This document shows positions 23,328 to 35,563 of a DNA stretch of 64,000 nucleotides, piece by piece; within the stretch, counting starts at the first letter, position 1, and every line of letters starts with the position of its first letter. The translations under genes were made by a program, and so were the position numbers. The stretch is from positions 264,789 through 328,788 of the forward strand of contig LSRX01000577.1 of the NCBI GenBank assembly GCA_001939145.1. The letters run 5' to 3'. The notes under the pieces were generated by a model. That model was not told where the DNA came from. It saw only the letters and a program-made list of their open reading frames with translations, and did no database searches. The DNA is from Symbiodinium microadriaticum (Eukaryota; Sar; Dinophyceae; Suessiales; Symbiodiniaceae).

Positions 23328-26300
23328 ATGGCAGCGATGCGCGCCTTGAGCAGGCTGGAGCCCCACACTTTCAAGAGGACACGGCACGGAAAGCAACCGA
23401 GGCAGTTCCTTCAGACACCACGCATCCTGGCACGTCATGCGCCTGCTGCATCCTTTGCGAGTGCACAATTCAAGGCCTCCACGCAGATTTCAGTTGTCCC
23501 GCTTTGGTCGAGCATGATTTCTTGCGACAGCACCATGGTGAGCTTCACCGTCTTGCATTGTTTTGCGCGAGGTTTGCATCAACGGAGGTGCAGGAGGAAT
23601 CGGGCAACCATTGAGCATGCTAATGTCTATGAACGATTCGGTGAAGGAGGCCCGGTACCCTACGCAGAATCAAAGTGCTGCAAGCAAAAAAGCGCCGGCC
23701 TTCCAGGTTTCCATCCAGGATGTGACAATGGCAGCTGCCATGCTCTAAGCAAGTGGATGTGATTCCACGCGTGCAAGTGCCGCAAGCCTGCACAGCATGG
23801 AAATCTCACTTCCGCCGAGGTTCCTCCTGCAGGAGTTGCTGCAGACCTTGGACATCTCGAGTATCCCAGCAAGGCTTCGAGTCCAAGTGCTTCTGAAGGG
23901 TCGGAGCATAGACAAAGCACTTTGCGATGTAGGGGTAGGGGAGGCAACGGGATGTAAGGTGGGAGAAGGTTGGGACATGGACGGGCCATGTGGACTTCGG
24001 TGTCAAGTCCTTGCTTTCTCGGGCTTCGGCGACTCTGGGGTGAGAGCATGTAGGGCGTGTAGGGTTACTGCCAGCGACTCAACGCGTAGCAACTGAGCGA
24101 TCATCGTGCATGTCACTGGGGGTGAGTTGGAGGGAACTGTGGGTGAGAGCCTTGACTGGCACACAGGGTTTCAGTGGGCTACTATCATCAGATTTGTCGG
24201 ATGCCGTACATGCCTGCCAGGCTCACATAGAGAGAGCACTGGTTCTGCAGCTATCTGCAGCTAGTACTCCCAGATTCTCGCCGACATAGCCCCCGCCGCC
24301 CCAAGATCATGCTCATGATGCTGCCCAGAATGAACAACACGACTGCCAGCCGTCCGAGCTTCCAATGATGTTTTGTAGAGTGGGGTATGTCGGTGCCACC
24401 GTGCAACAGCTGAAGCTTCATACATTCATGCGAACCACGACGCCGCTACACCCCTCTTTCGTAGCACCATCATGCCTGTGGCAGCAATTTCATCGCTACG
24501 TGCTACTGTGCCGCCTGGATCCCAAGCTCGTGGAGAGTCAATTCAGCGTCACATGCCTTCGCCGTCATCAGACTCGTGGTAAATTCGCGATTACTATTAT
24601 TATGACGATCGCACTTGCCATACTCTCATGACCTCTCTTACTGCTGCTACTAGTATTACTGCCAGTTTTGTCAGTGTCAGTAGTAGCATGAAAGTGTTAC
24701 TCGGATTCTGACACTATTAGTACAGTACTGTTAGTTTTAGCAACCATGCGAACAACGACCGCACCAGTATTCGGAACTAGTGCGAGCAATTTCGTAGAAC
24801 TCCCATTTCGCTGGTTGGGTAGTCCGGCCGATGCTTTTCGGCCTACCCAGGGCATGAAACCGTGAAGCGTTGGCTTACTCTCCGAATTAGCTGTCCATAG
24901 AGCATCCCTCCAGCTCTGTCTCCACAAACACATATGGCAGGGTGGGCAGGGAGTCCAGGGAGACGCGCAGGCCACAATTGGAAGGCTACTTAAAGCAGAC
25001 AGGTGCGGATGGAAACGGTATCGAGGAAGCCTTGAGAGGCCATATAAAACGAAAAAACATGGGCAAGGGCTGGGGCGCTGAGGATATGAGGAACGCAGGG
25101 AGTGTATCGATGCCACTGGCTTGGTTAGAGCGCAGGCTACCTTTCGGATGCTAAATTTAAGAGAATAAAATAAAGCACCACAAGCACCAGTGCCATGATG
25201 GACTGCCCCATCGGAGAGAAAAGACAGCTCGGAAAGGCAGAGAGGGCGGAGGAAAGGGGGGAAAGGCCGTTGAAATGACGAGAAGAACATGAAGGCTAGG
25301 ATGAGGATCCGGAAAAAGCGACAGGGAGGGAAGGGGGCGCGAGCCACCACTGGATGCTCTAATGTAAGAACATGAAGGGCGAAGGACGGATCAGGACCTC
25401 GGCAGCTTTGGCTCCAGCGGCGGCCCCTGCATCACACTTCGCCCCGAAAATCGCAAAGATTAGAGTCATCTGGCGGCACGGTTATTAGTTTTTCTTAGGC
25501 TTCGTCATCATGTGCGTAGCCAGTTGTACTTCCGCAGGCGATGCTTTGGAAGCTCACTGTGCTCTTAGTGTGGCTCCCGTAGTGTGGCATCTGCGTCCAT
25601 GTAATCATGGCACTGACTACGCAAGGGCTGCATGGGGCTATGACTCAAGTTCGACGTCTCACACGTGCGCGATGCCTGGGTCGCACCGCTCGGCATATTA
25701 TGGAAACCGAGAAGCTTGAGCGCATCTTGCGGCGTGATAAGAGAAATCCCTATCTAGGGGCAGTCAAACGCCCGCCACGGCAAGCAACCCAGTCCGTGAG
25801 TTTCCTGCAGATGTTTCCTCGAGAGATGCTGGACTGGAGCTTTGACGATCTGGAGCAAGAGGTGAAGTCGGGTGGCAAGCAAGCCGCACGTGCGAAGATC
25901 GCCTTGCATTGGCTTCTGAGCCCTCTCTTTGACAAACCGACCTGACGGGATTCAATCTCGACACCACCACGCAAGCAGTCAACGCCAAAAAGTTTGACAG
26001 ACCGCCTACGGCACATGCACATGCCCGCTGCGCTGATGCTGAGCCAGCTTCAAACATTGATGTTCGGATGTGTTGGTGTTCTTGTCGCATCTGCATGGCA
26101 AAAAGTTTCGCGCAATGATGCATCGTGTTCTTATATGTTCTTATGCTGCCTTTACGTTGCGAAACCCCAGCCTGTCACGAAGAGTCCTGATTGCGTGCAG
26201 GTGGTTGGCTATGCCACCGATCCCTCGAAACCCGCTGTGGATCAGCTGGAAGAGTGCCTCACAGGCTGCCACCTGGTCCTCGTCCCTGCCGGCGCACCTC

Positions 26301-27694
26301 GGTGAAATGTTGCGCATTTCATGTCACATCAGGCGGAGCTAGCGTAGCGATCCGAGGTGCCGAGAAAGCCCGGCATGACTAGAGACGACCTCTTCAACGT
26401 CAACGCTGGCATTGCAAAGGGTGTTGTTGAAGCTTGTGCGAAGTATTGCCCAGATGCGGCCACGGCCTCAAGGCTTGCCATGATTGCCATGCAGCTGATC
26501 GGCTGAGCGACTTGTGCGGTAAGGTCATTGGCCTCATCGTGAATCCAGCACCATGGCTCCGTGCAGCCCCATAGGACTTAAGAGGACTTTCTGATGAGCT
26601 GCAGGTAAACTCGATCGTGCCTGCAATGGCCGAATTTTACAAGAAGAAAGGCCCGAAGCGGTGGACTAAATTAAGCATGAATCATGCTTCATGCTTGACG
26701 GTGATGGAGGCCTGGACCCGCTGAAGATTGTGGGTGTCACTTCCCTGGACATCGTCCGAGCCAACAAATTCGTCGCCGAGCTGACTGGCAAGTCGCCGGG
26801 GGAGATCGAGGTTCCGGTCATCGGCGGCCATGCCGGCGTGACGATCATGCCAGTCTTTTCTCAGGACACATCCTATCATGGCCTAACCACGGCCGAGCGC
26901 GGCTGCCATTAGTGATGAGAGAGATTCAGGTGTCTTCTTCCTGCCAAGAGGACCCTGCTGCCGCGACCATTTCAACGGACAAGCGTGCTGGCTGCACCCC
27001 GAAAACCTATGTCAGCACATTCTAACTACAGTATGGCTTGGGATGAGCCAAGGATTCCGGCATTGGACAAGCGCACGCAAGATGGCGGCACCGAGGCAGG
27101 ATCCGTCTTCCAGTCGAGAACAAAGGACAAGAAGCTCTGATTCGGGCAATTGACAGGTGGTCGAGGCCAAAGCCGGCAAGGGTAGTGCGACGCTGTCCAT
27201 GGCCTACTCGGGCGCACGTTTCGGGAACAAGGCCAATTGTTTTCTGCTTCGCATGGCTATCATGCTGGGGTCTTTCCGCACTCGCCCGCAGGTTCTGAAA
27301 GGATTGGCTGGCACTCCGACTGATGAGTGTGCCTACGTGGCTTCCACTGTCACGGAACTTCCCTACTTCTCATCGAAGGCCACTCCTCAACTCCCGTCAT
27401 GCTGTGCTGCGGAGTTGCGGTCCGAACGAGCATCCGAAAATGCGGACGGCAATTGCAGTAATGCCTATGCCTGCACAGCCAGGTGACTTTTGGAACCAAG
27501 GGAGTTGAGAAGATCCACGGCATCGGCACCCTGAACAGCTACGAGCAGGGCCGACTAAAGGAGGTCCATTGTCTAGCCATAGCCGTAAAAGTACAGTGAG
27601 ATCTTCAACTTCTCTGCTCTTTGGGCCGCAGGCAATGGACCAGCTCAAAACGGAAATTGACAAGGGCCTGGAGTATGCCAAGGCTAATTTCTAA
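23328..27694 (+). CDS. MDH: Mitochondrial malate dehydrogenase, about 13 exons
   Basis: The enzyme interconverts malate and oxaloacetate with NAD in the TCA cycle. Exon 1 (23328-23474) begins [20 protein letters not shown], an Arg-rich presequence typical of mitochondrial import. Next come 23572-23649 ([13 protein letters not shown], the NAD-binding glycine loop), 23707-about 23740 ([12 protein letters not shown]), 26201-26301 ([13 protein letters not shown]), 26365-26458 ([15 protein letters not shown]), 26524-26547 (VIGLIVNP), 26605-26650 ([14 protein letters not shown]), 26710-26864 ([12 protein letters not shown] and [12 protein letters not shown] with the catalytic His), 27048-27095 ([13 protein letters not shown]), 27157-27231 ([14 protein letters not shown]), 27292-27378, 27483-27548 and 27632-27694 with the stop. 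The exon for the ADLSH region, expected between 23740 and 26200, was not found. Most donors are GC. Whole-family match is very strong. Confidence 0.95.
25607..25945 (+). CDS. Possible small ORF within the MDH span
   Basis: A 112-codon frame with ordinary composition ([18 protein letters not shown], later [17 protein letters not shown]) lies in the long gap between malate dehydrogenase exons 3 and 4. It resembles no family I know and does not fit the enzyme. It could be a nested gene, a retroposed fragment or chance. Confidence 0.25.
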   Translation: MALTTQGLHGAMTQVRRLTRARCLGRTARHIMETEKLERILRRDKRNPYLGAVKRPPRQATQSVSFLQMFPREMLDWSFDDLEQEVKSGGKQAARAKIALHWLLSPLFDKPT

Positions 27695-30600
27695 AGCTTC
27701 GACATGAGAACCGAGCCTGTCGGTCGCAACTTGTAAGCCAGATCATGACAACATGTTCTGGCTATCCTAACGGCTGTGCAGACGCCTGAACATCCGGGCC
27801 GTTCCGCATTGATTTAAAGAACTCGTGTCCTCAGCAAGACGTGGACTTCACTGGCTGATTTTGCATCATCCCTCGGGGAGGTGGAGTTGCCGACGCTAGA
27901 TGAAAAAAGTTGACCGTCCTCTTGCTTAATCATGTGATGAATCATACGATGCTGCATGCTTCCGCGGTGTCACTTCCGCTTGAAGGCACGCTCCAAAGGC
28001 GGCAAGGCCCGCAGACACAGCATCGCATGTCTCAAATTAGTTATAGATCGATAGATCGAGAGGATGCTCTGCTAACATGACGGCAGGTGTTCTGCTACTG
28101 CGCGAAGGGCATCTCGCGAAGCTCCAGCCTCGTGATCGCAGTCCTGTCCTGCATTAAAGAACCGTTTGTGTCTCTCAAGTGTACGTGAATGCCGTTCTCA
28201 CTGTGGTGCTGGGAGATTTTGCCACCTTGCCCGGAGCTTGCGCTTCAAGAATTCCTGCATTGTACTGCAATGGCGGCCGGGCGGCACCTGGACTGCGAAG
28301 AGAGCTCCGATTCCTCCGAGACTGGAACTTTCACGCATGAGCAGATGCAGGGGCCACCCATGGCTTCGGACCTTTGGCCTGGACATGGGCTTCAGAAGTC
28401 GCTCTGCTTTTTGCATACTTCCTTGTCATCGCCGTTTGGTTGCCGAGGTGCACAGCCCTCATCACTGCTGGCTTTGCTCTCTGCGATCTCACCAGACGCA
28501 CCCTCCCTTTTGTTGGCAAACCTGGAACAAGCCTGGCCGGACATGCGAGACTGAAAAGCTTTGCGCGGACCGCCTGCAAGGACAGCTGTCCCACGTGACA
28601 GTCCTTTCACCATAGCACACACCGGCTCTGCATTGAGTAGAGAGCAGCAGCTTCTTGTCAGCAGTCTCCTCACATTCCAGGTAGTCCCGCATCCTGGATT
28701 CAGGTCGAGCGCTGGGGTTTTCGCTTTCACAGCTCGCGGTTGAGATTTCGGCCCACATTCCCGCCCCGCTTCCTCGAAAGAATCAGCAGCATGTCCTTTG
28801 CGGCTAGCAGGAGACACCACTCCTTGACGAGGAGAGCAATGACTTGTTCCTGCTGCTCAGGGGCATGACAACCGTGACCTAGCTCAGAAGGAGCTGATTG
28901 GCATGATGGCGGTCTCCAAAAAAAAAAGACGAAGCTTCCGGAAACCATCAGCCCTTTTCAATGAAGGCCCTGCATGCGAGACAGCACAAACCATGCCATG
29001 GATCTCGACAGTCGGAAGATGTTGCTTCCCCACCCCAAATTCGGTGAGCCTGCCGAGCCACCATGTGACACCTACGTTGTATCATTCGTGCTTTGTGTGC
29101 TGGTCTGCTCTGACCGTGTTTCCTCAGAAGTCAGAACCTGAGTCCGGCAACAGTTGATTCAAGCTCCGCCGTATTCCGCCGTTACAAGTACTGAAGAGCC
29201 GAAGCTCACAGCGGCAGTCCACCAATAATCGCCGGTCGGGCTGTCAGCCTGGAGAGTGTGGACGGGGTCTTAAAGCTTTGCGACAAGTCGAAGATAGTTC
29301 AGCGTTTTCACAGACGGTTTGCACGGCTGAAATAAGTGATGCGTGCCTAGACGGTGCAGCATACAGTACAAGGTATACCTGAAAGACTTCCGGTTCATTT
29401 CTGTTTTGGCTGCGGCTACGAGCATTCATTTGTGTGCATCGGGTGTGGCCTTCTGCAAGTGCCCGTTGTTTGTGACATTCTCTTGCTCAGGTCAGCTTCT
29501 GCACAGGCACTCCTCCAATTCCCTGGCTTCGAGAAAGGCTTGCAGCGGTGCTGGCCGCAAACCCCTGGCTAGCAGGAAACCTCAGCAGGACCTCATCTGA
29601 GGCCGGGGACAAGAGGGGTCCGATTCTCTGCAAATTCGCCGATGAACAATTAAACAAAGGCTGCAGATTTGCAAGATTAGCAAAAGCAGCATGTGCAGCA
29701 GTTCTCACAGGCAGAAACTGGGCTGAAATCAACCAACAAGTCAGCAAGTAGGCCACAAGGACACAACTTGAAGAAGAATCCATGTCATCCAAGATCTAAT
29801 CCGGACATCGTTTGCCAGCTTCACGGACTTGGATCCTCTCTCTCAGTCAGGGTTGCCTAGCATCCTTCCGAGTCTGGCTTGCGACACCAGGATCGCGTGT
29901 GTCTTCGGTATGAGGAAGACACACGCGAAGAAGCCGGGCATGAACTCTTACAAAGAATCGGGTTGCTCAGTTGCAGAGAGCTCCCAAAGGACCTCGCGGC
30001 AGCCGAAGCCTGTTTAAGTGGCAGTGCTGCGAGCCACCTGAGGCCTGACATACTTGACATACACCCCGACATGCCCTACGACATTCTGACGAAGAAAGTG
30101 AGTGGCTCCTGTGCTGAAGTTCCGTCCGAGGCCCAGGCACTCAAGGCGTGCCGGCCGGGCTTGGTCCAGGGTAGCACGATCAGGTCCGGGGTGGAGTGCC
30201 TGCGGAATTCCAGCCATCCTTTGCTGAAAGTGACGATCTGCAGCTCTTCGAGTCGTCTCCCCGGAAACCCTCAGAGCAGTGATTGCCACTCCTAAGACTG
30301 CTGCAGAGGTGATCAGTTTGCCCTACTCGTCTCGCTGTCGCACATCATTGCTGATGGGTTCCTAACCTGAAGAAGGAAAATGGCCACAAGGGTGACCCCA
30401 TGATCCCCGAAGATGTGAGAGGTACACCTACTACAGGATCTTCCACATGCTGACGCGCAAGCTGACACCAGTCCTTTCCCTAAGACCGCAACGAAAGTTG
30501 GCTTTCCATCAAGAGCGTTTGTGCGCTCTTGGCCGGCACTCGGCTTAGTGCCACAACTGCTTTGCGGTGCTTTGCGAGACTCGCACTTGGTGATTTCTGG

Positions 30601-31073
30601 CAGCTTCCAGGCCTGAATACGAGTTCATCTTCTCGCCAGCATATGTGCTCAACTCCCTTACAAGCAAATTTTTATGGGGAAGACCAAAATGCGGGATCCT
30701 CAGCATAAAATCGCACTTTGATGACTTTTCGCGTGATGCTCTTCGAAGGCCGTGCCTATGTCATCAATATGGAGAAGGTCAAACAACATGGCAGTGGCAG
30801 TCGTGATGCTCGCATTTTTGACCGGCGTGTCCGCTGAGCAGGTCCAAGCTGCCAAGCGGACTCTGCCAGCCGTGCCTCTCTCGACGAGACTCGGGCTGGC
30901 AGCGCCCAAGCCTCAGCGGATGTTCAAGATCGAAGTGAAGCACTGAGGAACGACATCGTAACGTCGAGTGTTGCAAGGCTCTTCGGTGCTCGTGCAGTGC
31001 ACTCAAAATCCTGTTTGGGGTTTACTTTAGCCAGTTCCAAGACCACTCAGCACTTTGCTGAGGCTTGTTCCAT
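27695..31073. other. No recognised gene
   Basis: Many frames under 150 codons lie on both strands without a family match. Possible exon text: EEAGHELLQRIGLLSCREL near 29940 and VMLFEGRAYVINMEKVKQHG near 30735. The stretch may belong to the unidentified gene ending near 33020. Confidence 0.35.
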
Positions 31074-33020
31074 GGCCGTGAACTTCCGTGGACGCCTGGC
31101 AAACCTATCGGAGGTAGGTCGCATCTCAGTTAGCGCTGTGCTGGCTGTCTCTATGTCGTCTTTCTGTTTCCCCTTGCTGCTCTCTGTTTGTCTGTTGTTC
31201 GCCTCTTTGAGTATGCGTGCGTTTGGAAGACCTACATTGGACCTGCATAGGTGTGGCTAAGTGGTGGGTATGCTTACGGGTACGAGCAGGAAGATGCTGG
31301 CAACTACCAGGCGAGGCGCTTAACATTTCGGCGAGTGTGGGTAGTGGTCCTCGCAAGGGCTTGCTGCATGGTGTCACTGCTCCTTGCTTAGGGTCTACTG
31401 TGGTTTGGTCCCGATGACATCTCGGCCCCGAGTCTGGTCCGGGCAGCGCTGGAGCAGGGAAGCCAGCAGGGAGTCTATCGACGATGTGGCAGCGATCCAG
31501 CAGCTTGCACCTCCATGGCGTCGTTTGGCATCCCGCTGCTGCCCCCGACTCACCCTCAATGTCAAGGTTGGCCAACTGCCCGGCTTTTGGGAGATGCTTT
31601 GCTCACGCCTGGCGGTCTGCTCCTGAAAGCAGTCAAGTCCATGGTGTTGTGTTTATGAGAATATTGCTCGTCAGGTCATAACCAGCTGGGTTTTTGAAGA
31701 CGAGCCGATGTTGGAGGGGTGCACGATGGGGCTGCACCTCCCCCATTTCGACTTGGATGAGGCCAGGAAGTCTCTTCCCGGTCTTCCACATAAGCTGCTC
31801 GTGCAACAGGTTAATTCGGACATGGCCGTAATCTTCAGACCGCGACCAGGACAACAGGCAGCCTGAGGCCCAGTAGTGCGGTGTTCTGAGGACACATGCG
31901 AACCGATTTCCCACAAGGCATATAAGCAACTTCGCCGAGTGAGGTCATGCTGTTCACAAAGGACCTGAATGTGGACGTGCTAGCGGCGGCACCGGACAGT
32001 GTCCTCGGAGAGCCTGTCGTATTCTCTGCATCACAGGGAAAAAAGCTTACAGCACCTCACGGCACGGAAGAACATAGGCGGGTTGCAGCTACAGCGACTC
32101 TGAGAGCGCCAGGCCTTGCTGATGTTGGAGCGAGGCATCTCCTTTGAAGAAGCATGGACCTTCTGCGAGAAGCTTTGATCTCAGATGCGATGTCACCCGA
32201 GTTGTGACTATTGCGAGTGGGGCTCTGCACAGTAGCCCCAAGATGCCGTTTCAAACCACAGCAGATGTTTTTTAGCAGCGGATGCAGCCAAGAGCGAAGG
32301 ATCATGCCAGCTTCTAAGATCTCGTAGGTTATGGATTTCGCACATTGTCTGGGCTGTCCAACAGTAACAGCTCCGGAAAGTGGCGTCTGCAGGGACACGT
32401 CTTAAAGTCTGATGCCGTTTTGTTCTCCTTGGACCTTCGTCTCCATCTTGCCGCACCGAGGAGACGGCCCATCGTATATCCCAATGACGAGACCTCGGGA
32501 TGTTCGGCAGACAGCTGTTTCCCATTCTGCCAAGCCAAAAAAGGTCGGATTTCAGCAACAGCTTCGACATCTTGAAAAAGTGATGACTGAGAAAGTCGAC
32601 TTCAAGGCCTCGAGAGACGAGACATGAGAGGACGAGAGAAATCGTTTTTTTGACGGAGGCACCTTGGCAGAAGCAGGTGAAGCAGCTCCGAGAGGCTCAC
32701 AAACCCACCATCTCTGCCACGGCCACGATGCAGTCTTCGGAGGCTTTGCCGAAAGGCGATTTGGAAGGGCCAAAGCGCGCTGCCAAGTCAAGAGAGGCAC
32801 CCCGTTCTATCCATTGCAAGACAAGCTGAGCTTGCGGACATGACCTCAGCCGAGTTTTGGCTCCAAGGTCTCCACTTCCGATCCGGGATGCGATTGGCTC
32901 TTGCATGGGTGCCGTCCGAGCCTTGTGTTAGCACCCGGTCACAGCATGATGAAATTCGTGGCTGAGGCACTGACCGACCTGGAGGCCCTCGTAGACAAGG
33001 ACCTGGGGTCTTGGGGCTAA
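31074..33020 (+). CDS. Unrecognised multi-exon gene, 3' part
   Basis: Exon-like pieces on the + strand with AG acceptors: SMAVNFRGRLANLSE (31071-31115), LNVKVGQLPGFWEMLCSRL (about 31557-31613), then 31674-31866 (starts VITSWVFEDEPMLEGCTMG, contains HLPHFDLDEARKSLPGLPHK), LFTKDLNVDVLAAAPDSVLG (near 31950), WQKQVKQLREAHKP (near 32667), and a terminal piece FVAEALTDLEALVDKDLGSW ending at a TAA near 33020. I cannot name the family. It is uncertain that all pieces belong to one transcript. Confidence 0.35.
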
Positions 33021-33386
33021 GCCTTCTTCGGCTTCACGATGCTTCACGGTATTTCGGACTCGCAATCGCGGTACCGGTAGGTTCTTTCTCAACCGCAGCG
33101 CTCGTCTCAGATTCGGCGGAAGAGTGAAGACATCAGGATTGCAGCCTGCGCGGGTATCTCTTGGTTTTCAGGCTGCTTCAAAAGAGGGAGCTGTGGAAAA
33201 GACAAGGGTTTTGAGCTCGGTGGCTTGCAGTGATCCTCAAATTTGCCTCCACCTGGCTCTGTCACGATGAGTTCCTGAGTGGCCAGTTGGGTTGCAGAGA
33301 GGCCACAGGACACCGATGCTCAGGGCCCAAGGGGTAGGCATGTCTGAAGACGTTGACATCTGCTGCCCTGCGATGCTGCTGCGAAC

Positions 33387-34805
33387 ATGGCCGGCACCGA
33401 CGATCAGCTTGCACTTCTGTCCTCTATAACAGGTTCAGAGCTGTCAGCTTGCCGTGCAGCTCTGGTCAATGCAAAAGGCGACATCAATCTGGCGGCTCAA
33501 CTTCTGCTGTCCGACGCCTCCGTGACCACAGATGGGCTTCTCTTCGGGGATTGTTCGGAGTGTCATGAGACCAATGTTGCAGGATACTTCGGTCAAGGCT
33601 CCGATGCCGAGACCTTTTACTGCCAGTCCTGTTGGAGCCGATGGGATGGAGTTGGGCACATGCAAGATATGGAGCAAGAGAATATGTTGCAGCGGGATCT
33701 TGGTCTACTTGAGGCACCGACTCTCGATGAGCTCGGCCAGGCACTTCTCAGGCGCGTAGCTGAAAATTGGCGGAGCCCGCTGGACCGCACTGAAAATCAA
33801 TTTGCGTGGAACGCCACTGGCAAAGAATCCTGGAACAGGGTCGCCCGTGCCGCGGCTACTGCGTTGGCATCTAAGGCTGGGGTCATGGCAAGCGCTGCGA
33901 GCTTTCTCGCCGGAGCTGTGCAGATGGCCGGAGAAGATTTGTGGAAGTTGCTGACCATCTACGAAATCCAAGTGGCATCGCAATTGCCACGAACGTCCTC
34001 TGGAGCCAAAGCCATGGCTAAAGCCGCAGGTTGCACCGGTCTTGCGTGCCCAGGTATCCTAGGACAAACAGAGGAGGTGGATGTCTACATATACGACTAT
34101 GGAAAGCTTGATGTCATTTTCAGGTTGCGATCTGACGGCATGCCAGCTTCAGCCCTTCTGTACGACCCTGCTTGCACGATGTGCCCAATTGGAATTGGCG
34201 TTTCTGGTCTCTGCGCGTCTCGATTTACACTCTATCCGCAGACAGAGGCTTCCGGAGTTGGTGGGCTGCCACTGGCTGCAGTGCTTTGGGAGCTCCTCCT
34301 GGGCCCTCGCAACCTTCCCGAAGCTGTTGCCTTTCTCAGAAGCCTCTTTGACGGCAGAAAGGTTGTGATGGCTTCCGGTGCTGCTTTGCTGTTGACGCAG
34401 CCAGGTCATGGCATGGTAATGGTCGAGTGGTCGCGCAACAAAATCCACATTTCTCCTGAAGGCTTCGAGGGTGTCCTGGTTCACGCAAATCACTGTGCAC
34501 TTGGCTCTAGCTTGAAAGATGAGGATCATCGGAGCATTTCAAGGCTCTTGGAAGCGAGCAAACGACGCCAGTCAAAGATTGAGGAGCTCTATGCAGAAAA
34601 ACTGCTGGCAGGAACATCCACGCTGAGCTTGGGCCAAGTGCAGGCGTTCTTGTCTGCAGAGGGCATACAGAATGATGATGTGCTTGCAACCGTGATAAGC
34701 TGCCCAGAGAAGCGCGAGCTGCACGTTCGGTTTCGTTTGCAAGTTTCTGGCATGGAGATGGTGGAGGATACGCTGGCGTGTGATTTCTGGCAATGCTTTA
34801 CTTAG
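33387..34805 (+). CDS. UBA-zinc ribbon-C45/AAT-like hydrolase, single exon
   Basis: This is a complete 472-codon ORF from ATG to TAG without introns, unlike its neighbours. Residues 5-45 look like a UBA-type helical domain (LSSITGSELSACRAAL, later INLAAQLLL). Residues 56-82 form a CX2C...CX2C zinc ribbon (CSECHETNVAGYF, FYCQSCWSRW). Residues 190-455 match the layout of the peptidase C45/acyl-CoA:6-aminopenicillanate acyltransferase (AAT) family of Ntn hydrolases: GCTGLAC with candidate nucleophile Cys216, then GILGQ, a GVSGL segment, GGLPLAAVLWELL, the MVMVEW strand and VLVHANH (365-369). That family hydrolyses or forms amide bonds after self-cleavage before the Cys. The UBA and ribbon would suit ubiquitin or protein binding (inference). 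Lack of introns suggests origin from a reinserted cDNA, but no spliced-leader relic lies upstream. Confidence 0.75.
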   Translation: MAGTDDQLALLSSITGSELSACRAALVNAKGDINLAAQLLLSDASVTTDGLLFGDCSECHETNVAGYFGQGSDAETFYCQSCWSRWDGVGHMQDMEQENMLQRDLGLLEAPTLDELGQALLRRVAENWRSPLDRTENQFAWNATGKESWNRVARAAATALASKAGVMASAASFLAGAVQMAGEDLWKLLTIYEIQVASQLPRTSSGAKAMAKAAGCTGLACPGILGQTEEVDVYIYDYGKLDVIFRLRSDGMPASALLYDPACTMCPIGIGVSGLCASRFTLYPQTEASGVGGLPLAAVLWELLLGPRNLPEAVAFLRSLFDGRKVVMASGAALLLTQPGHGMVMVEWSRNKIHISPEGFEGVLVHANHCALGSSLKDEDHRSISRLLEASKRRQSKIEELYAEKLLAGTSTLSLGQVQAFLSAEGIQNDDVLATVISCPEKRELHVRFRLQVSGMEMVEDTLACDFWQCFT

Positions 34806-35563
34806 GGCCATTTGCACATCCGCTATGTACAAAATGGACCCACCTTGCCGGCCCACCTTGTCCGCCAGCACCCGGAACAAGGCTTCGAGCCTTTGGTAGT
34901 TGCGGGTCTCCACCGCACCGCGCAAGCCAGGCTCTTCTTCGAGAACCTGCACAAGTACAAGTCCCCGTGCTCAGAATGCTCAGACGCTCCAGCTATCTCA
35001 AGCCTCAAGCTCCCATCACCTGAAACGTGAAGAACTTCCCTGATCGCTGTTCAGGGCCATTCCTGGGGACCTGGGACTACTGAGCCGTGCCAAAGTGGCG
35101 GCTGATCAGTTGAGGCTCCAAGTCTTTTTCCGGTGGTGCCTAGCTGGGTTTGGTCGAGGTACATTTTCCTGTGACCTACATCGCCAGATGTCCTAGTCTA
35201 CCGCCAGGTCACTTCAGAAAGTTTACAGCGACTCCCTGAAGGGCGTTCGCTGCCAAGCAGAAACACAACTCTCTGCCTCTCTGCGATGCTGCACTCGTCG
35301 CGACCGGTAGAGAACGGTGGTCAGGTCAAGTTAGCCAACGCTGTTGCACAGGAATTGGAGGCCCGTCGCGCACTTGATCCCTCCAGTGCAGACGGTGCAA
35401 TACTGTCCAGGACTGGTCCAAAGTGGCTGCACCGGAGCTCGAGAAAGCCGAAGCCGAAGGTGCGCGGTGTGGGCCGTAAACCGAACTTCTGAGCGCGAGT
35501 CACCCATGCTGAATGCTGTGGTGCCGCAACTGCATCTGCAGCTGCCAATGTTCACCAGGCCAG
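34806..35563. other. Spacer, possible small exon
   Basis: One frame at about 35286-35490 (VKLANAVAQELEARRALD, later RSSRKPKPKVRGVGRKPN) could be a 5' exon of the coiled-coil gene that follows. Nothing else is recognised. Confidence 0.35.

Noticed and set aside
22968-23468. Minus-strand frame across malate dehydrogenase exon 1
   Set aside because: It is antisense to the transit-peptide exon, which is supported by its continuation into the NAD-binding exon.
30735-31000. Possible membrane or signal peptide ORF (MAVAVVMLAFLTGVSAEQ)
   Set aside because: The signal-like frame is only about 60 codons, ends without domain support and competes with another frame (RAYVINMEKVK) on the same strand.
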